From Anaerolineales bacterium (GTDB lineage: Bacteria; Chloroflexota; Anaerolineae; Anaerolineales; Villigracilaceae): DNA of 15,190 bases. Under the pieces are notes generated by a model. The model did not search any database. It worked only from the letters and a program-made list of their open reading frames with translations, and was not told where the DNA came from. This document shows positions 12,927 to 15,190 of the stretch, one piece after another. Location of the stretch: positions 1 to 15,190 of the forward strand of contig JAEURE010000035.1 of assembly GCA_016789485.1 (NCBI GenBank), written 5' to 3'. The position numbers were made by a program, and so were the translations under genes. Numbering within the stretch: the stretch's first letter is position 1; every line of letters begins with the position of its first letter.

Positions 12927-14375
12927 TCATTCTTGCGATGGGAGCAGAACCACGAAGGTTGAGCCCTTCCCCAGCGTTGACTCCACCCAAACCCGTCCCT
13001 GATGGCTGTCGACGATCGACTTTACGATAGCAAGCCCAAGGCCGGAGCCCAGAACACCATCCGGGGCATTCGTTGCCCGATAGAATTTTTCAAAGACGCG
13101 GTTTTGTTCATCCGGGCTAATCCCAGGGCCAGTATCCTGTACTTTGAGCACCACCTGTTTATCCTGCATATTTATGCTTACAAGAATATGACCACCGCCT
13201 GGCGTATATTTTATGGCATTCCCAACCAGGTTATCCAGCATTTGCCGGATACGAATGGGATTGGCGCGCAACGGCAGGATATTTTCGGAGATGTCCAGAG
13301 CAAGGTCAATGGACTTGGTTTTGATCTGCGAATCAAACATATCCAGCGTGTATTTAAGCACGCCGTCAAGTTGAATCATCTCACGGCGAGTATCGAAGCC
13401 CGCCTCCAGCCTTCCCAAATCCAGCAGATCGTTGATCAAATTTGTGATGTGCTGGACGCTTCCCTGCAAACGGCGCAAAAATTCAAGCTGATTTTCATTC
13501 AATGGTCCCGTACGTTCAACCAATTCTGTGTAACCAAGAACAGCAGTTAGGGGGGAACGCAGGTCATGTGAAACTGTGTGGATAAAATCACTTTTCAGGC
13601 GGTCAAGTTCCTTGAGATAGGAAATATCCTGCATGGTCACTGCCGCGCCGATTTTGGGGATCGGGGTGTATTGAGCATTGAATACGCGACCATCATCAAA
13701 ATTGATCTCATGATATTTCAACGGTCCTTCACTGGAGCGGTTCAGCAGGGCAGCCATATCAGCATTCGTAATCACATCACTCAATGCCTTGCCGGTAAAT
13801 TCCTTATCACCCAGGTTGAAAATTTCACGAGTCGCACGGTTGATTAAAAGAACGCGCTGGTTTCCATCCATCACAACCACGCCGTCCTGGATATTCGAAA
13901 TGATCGCTTCCAACTTAACCCGTTCTGCTTCTGAAATGTTTGCTTTTTCCGTCAGCGACGACGTGGTACGTTTTACCTCACGACGCAGCCAATCCCCCAA
14001 TTTCCCCGCACGGGTGAGGCTTTTCTGAACTTCCTCCACAATGTCTGACATTTGCAGAGGCGGATAAATATATCCGCTTAAGCCGTGCCGAAGTACCGAC
14101 TTGGCGAAACCAGTCGTATCCTTGTCTGCATAAAAAACGATCGGCAAAGTGGGGAAGCGTTCAAGCATCTCGCTTGAAACAATAAAGCCATCCTGGTCGG
14201 AAAATCTCTCCCCAACGATCATCAGCGCAGGGATAGCCTCCTGCACTGATTTATTTAAACTTGAAAGATCATGGGCAACTGCCACCTCATACCCGGCTGC
14301 GTGCAATGCCCGCTGCATTAAATCCAAAATTGGGGATGGGTTTAGGGCAAGTAAAATGAGATCCTGTTTCGGCAT
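12927..14375 (-). CDS. sensor histidine kinase with N-terminal receiver-like domain, PAS, HisKA and HATPase domains
   Basis: A 482-residue soluble kinase. Residues ~5-118 have a receiver-like fold but lack the usual sites: the acidic pair is replaced (LNPS at 11-14), the phosphoacceptor Asp position is Gly55 (IVGERFSDQDG), and the conserved Lys is Pro105 (GYIYPP). A helical linker (~118-155) leads to a PAS domain (~155-255). HisKA follows with the phospho-acceptor His270 in SHDLRSPLTAVLGYTEL. The ATPase domain shows NLVGNAIKYTPGGG, VQDTGPGIS and GSGLGLAIVKSIVDSHQG. No membrane helix, so it is cytoplasmic. It would phosphorylate an unknown response regulator, none being in view. The ATG is 20 nt after the GAF gene stop and has no Shine-Dalgarno, suggesting coupling to that gene. 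Confidence 0.93.
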   Translation of the reverse strand: MPKQDLILLALNPSPILDLMQRALHAAGYEVAVAHDLSSLNKSVQEAIPALMIVGERFSDQDGFIVSSEMLERFPTLPIVFYADKDTTGFAKSVLRHGLSGYIYPPLQMSDIVEEVQKSLTRAGKLGDWLRREVKRTTSSLTEKANISEAERVKLEAIISNIQDGVVVMDGNQRVLLINRATREIFNLGDKEFTGKALSDVITNADMAALLNRSSEGPLKYHEINFDDGRVFNAQYTPIPKIGAAVTMQDISYLKELDRLKSDFIHTVSHDLRSPLTAVLGYTELVERTGPLNENQLEFLRRLQGSVQHITNLINDLLDLGRLEAGFDTRREMIQLDGVLKYTLDMFDSQIKTKSIDLALDISENILPLRANPIRIRQMLDNLVGNAIKYTPGGGHILVSINMQDKQVVLKVQDTGPGISPDEQNRVFEKFYRATNAPDGVLGSGLGLAIVKSIVDSHQGRVWVESTLGKGSTFVVLLPSQE

Positions 14376-14395
14376 GGAGTCAGATGTATTCTTTT

Positions 14396-15190
14396 TTATT
14401 TTGATGGAACAACCGTCTTTTCAGAAGAACGGGAAAGCCTTTGCAATGCAGCCTGAACGGACTCAAGCGCCTTTTTTTGCTCGTCATTCAAAGCACCGGG
14501 CATCTCCGTCAAAACCAGGTTAAGGGGATAGGTGGCAGCCTGTACTTCTCCTTGGATCGCCGCGCGCATGGATTCAAGCGCGGCGTGTCGATACTTCTCA
14601 CCTGCGCGCGCATTTTCAGCAGCCTGTTCCAAAGCACGAAATAAACGTGCATTCACCAATGAAATGGATGCATAATCCGCCATGGCTTCGAGCATGGTTT
14701 GTGCATCGCGGGAGAACTCGCGGTCGTTCTTTCGAGCCACGATCAATAGACCAATGACTTCATTTTGGATCTTGATGGGTATAACACCTGCAGATTTACC
14801 GAGTGCAGCCAGTTTAAATTTCTGCAAGGGCAGGCCGTTCATCAACAAGCTCTCTCCAGAGAGAGCCACAAGGGAACTGATGCCGTCATCCACAGGCTGG
14901 TTCATTTTCTTTGCCCAGGCTTCGGGCAGGTTGCGCTGGGCGCGCAGTAAATAACTTTTGCTTTTCTCATCGCGCAGCATCAGCCAGCACATGTCTGCTT
15001 CTGCTAATTGCATGGCGCTTTCGAGAATACGGTCAAATAATACGCGCTGGTCTGTGATCGAAACTACAGCCTTGGCAATCGAGAGGATGTTTGTTAAGTC
15101 ACGAAGCCGTTTTTGCAATTCATCATTCGCGACTTTTAACTGGCGGTCCAGCTTTTGCCGTTCGCGAGTTTCCTGAGTCTGGCGCAGGGC
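14396..15190 (-). CDS. GAF-domain signalling protein, C-terminal part (5' end outside window)
   Basis: The minus-strand frame is open to the right edge, so the gene continues beyond the window; 264 residues are visible. The first ~30 are a charged, heptad-like helix (LKVANDELQKRLRDL), a signalling coiled coil. A GAF domain follows: ILESAMQLAEADMCWLMLRDE, then YLLRAQRNLPEAWA, GISSLVALSGESLLMNG, VIPIKIQNEVIGLLIVARKND and the closing ALxxYASISLVNARLF helix. A long helical tail continues to the stop, and no kinase domain is visible. A TTG at 15116-15118 could look like a start, but the coding signal continues through it. GAF domains sense small molecules or redox/light cofactors; no cofactor cysteine is evident. 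It is followed 20 nt later by the kinase gene, and together they probably form one signalling unit. Confidence 0.85.
   Translation of the reverse strand, partial: ALRQTQETRERQKLDRQLKVANDELQKRLRDLTNILSIAKAVVSITDQRVLFDRILESAMQLAEADMCWLMLRDEKSKSYLLRAQRNLPEAWAKKMNQPVDDGISSLVALSGESLLMNGLPLQKFKLAALGKSAGVIPIKIQNEVIGLLIVARKNDREFSRDAQTMLEAMADYASISLVNARLFRALEQAAENARAGEKYRHAALESMRAAIQGEVQAATYPLNLVLTEMPGALNDEQKKALESVQAALQRLSRSSEKTVVPSK

Noticed and set aside
13002..13550. 182-residue open frame on + opposite the kinase gene
   Set aside because: It runs antisense through the kinase HisKA/ATPase domains, which carry clear motifs; no ribosome-binding site.
15116..15118. TTG as the true start of the GAF protein
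   Set aside because: The frame remains open and coding-like (coiled-coil composition) up to the edge, and no ribosome-binding site precedes it.

Overview
The window looks like a piece of a Chloroflexota chromosome, probably class Anaerolineae. This is inferred from gene content: an Elp3 C-terminus, an NBR1-type Ig-like surface protein with a Thr/Pro-rich spacer, a YitT/DUF2179 protein, an LPG-synthase-like membrane protein, a bacterial translin, and a PAS/HisKA sensor kinase whose receiver-like domain is degenerate. Base composition appears near 50% GC, and I see no phage, transposase, CRISPR, rRNA or tRNA. There are 16 protein-coding genes, tightly packed, with no gap over about 240 bp. No gap exceeds 300 bp.

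Layout: (1) 1-332, the 3' end of elp3 on +, meeting a TPR protein gene on - (329-1195) with overlapping stop codons. (2) 1433-3204, a DMT-family transporter and the GTPase gene era, overlapping by 4 nt. (3) 3233-4117 (-) and 4188-5192 (+), divergent membrane-protein genes (YitT family; LPG-synthase TM family) sharing a 70-bp promoter region, then a FAD oxidoreductase (5269-6543) behind a short decayed repeat. (4) 6590-7857 on -, a GNAT-type N-acetyltransferase translationally coupled to a small lipoprotein, and 7964-8917 on -, an NBR1-Ig surface protein. (5) 9013-9567, a DinB-like metal-binding protein, facing a small membrane protein (9625-9957, -) across a perfect 34-nt palindromic terminator. 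(6) 10165-12729, ssb followed by DUF3467, a translin-family protein, a two-TM membrane protein and a DNPH1-type deoxynucleotide N-hydrolase, closely spaced or overlapping. (7) 12927-15190 on -, a GAF-domain protein (cut by the window edge) followed by a histidine kinase.

The most interesting neighbourhood is region 6. A bacterial homologue of translin/TRAX (an RNase component in eukaryotes) is coupled to a DUF3467 protein and sits close to a nucleotide-sanitising hydrolase and the single-strand DNA-binding protein, suggesting a nucleic-acid or nucleotide maintenance module that has not, to my knowledge, been described. Expression signals are mixed. Most genes have a Shine-Dalgarno, but two lack one and have a -10-like hexamer exactly 8 nt before the ATG, as expected for leaderless mRNAs. 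Several strong intrinsic or bidirectional terminators separate the units.

All functional names rest on motif recognition by eye; no database search was run.
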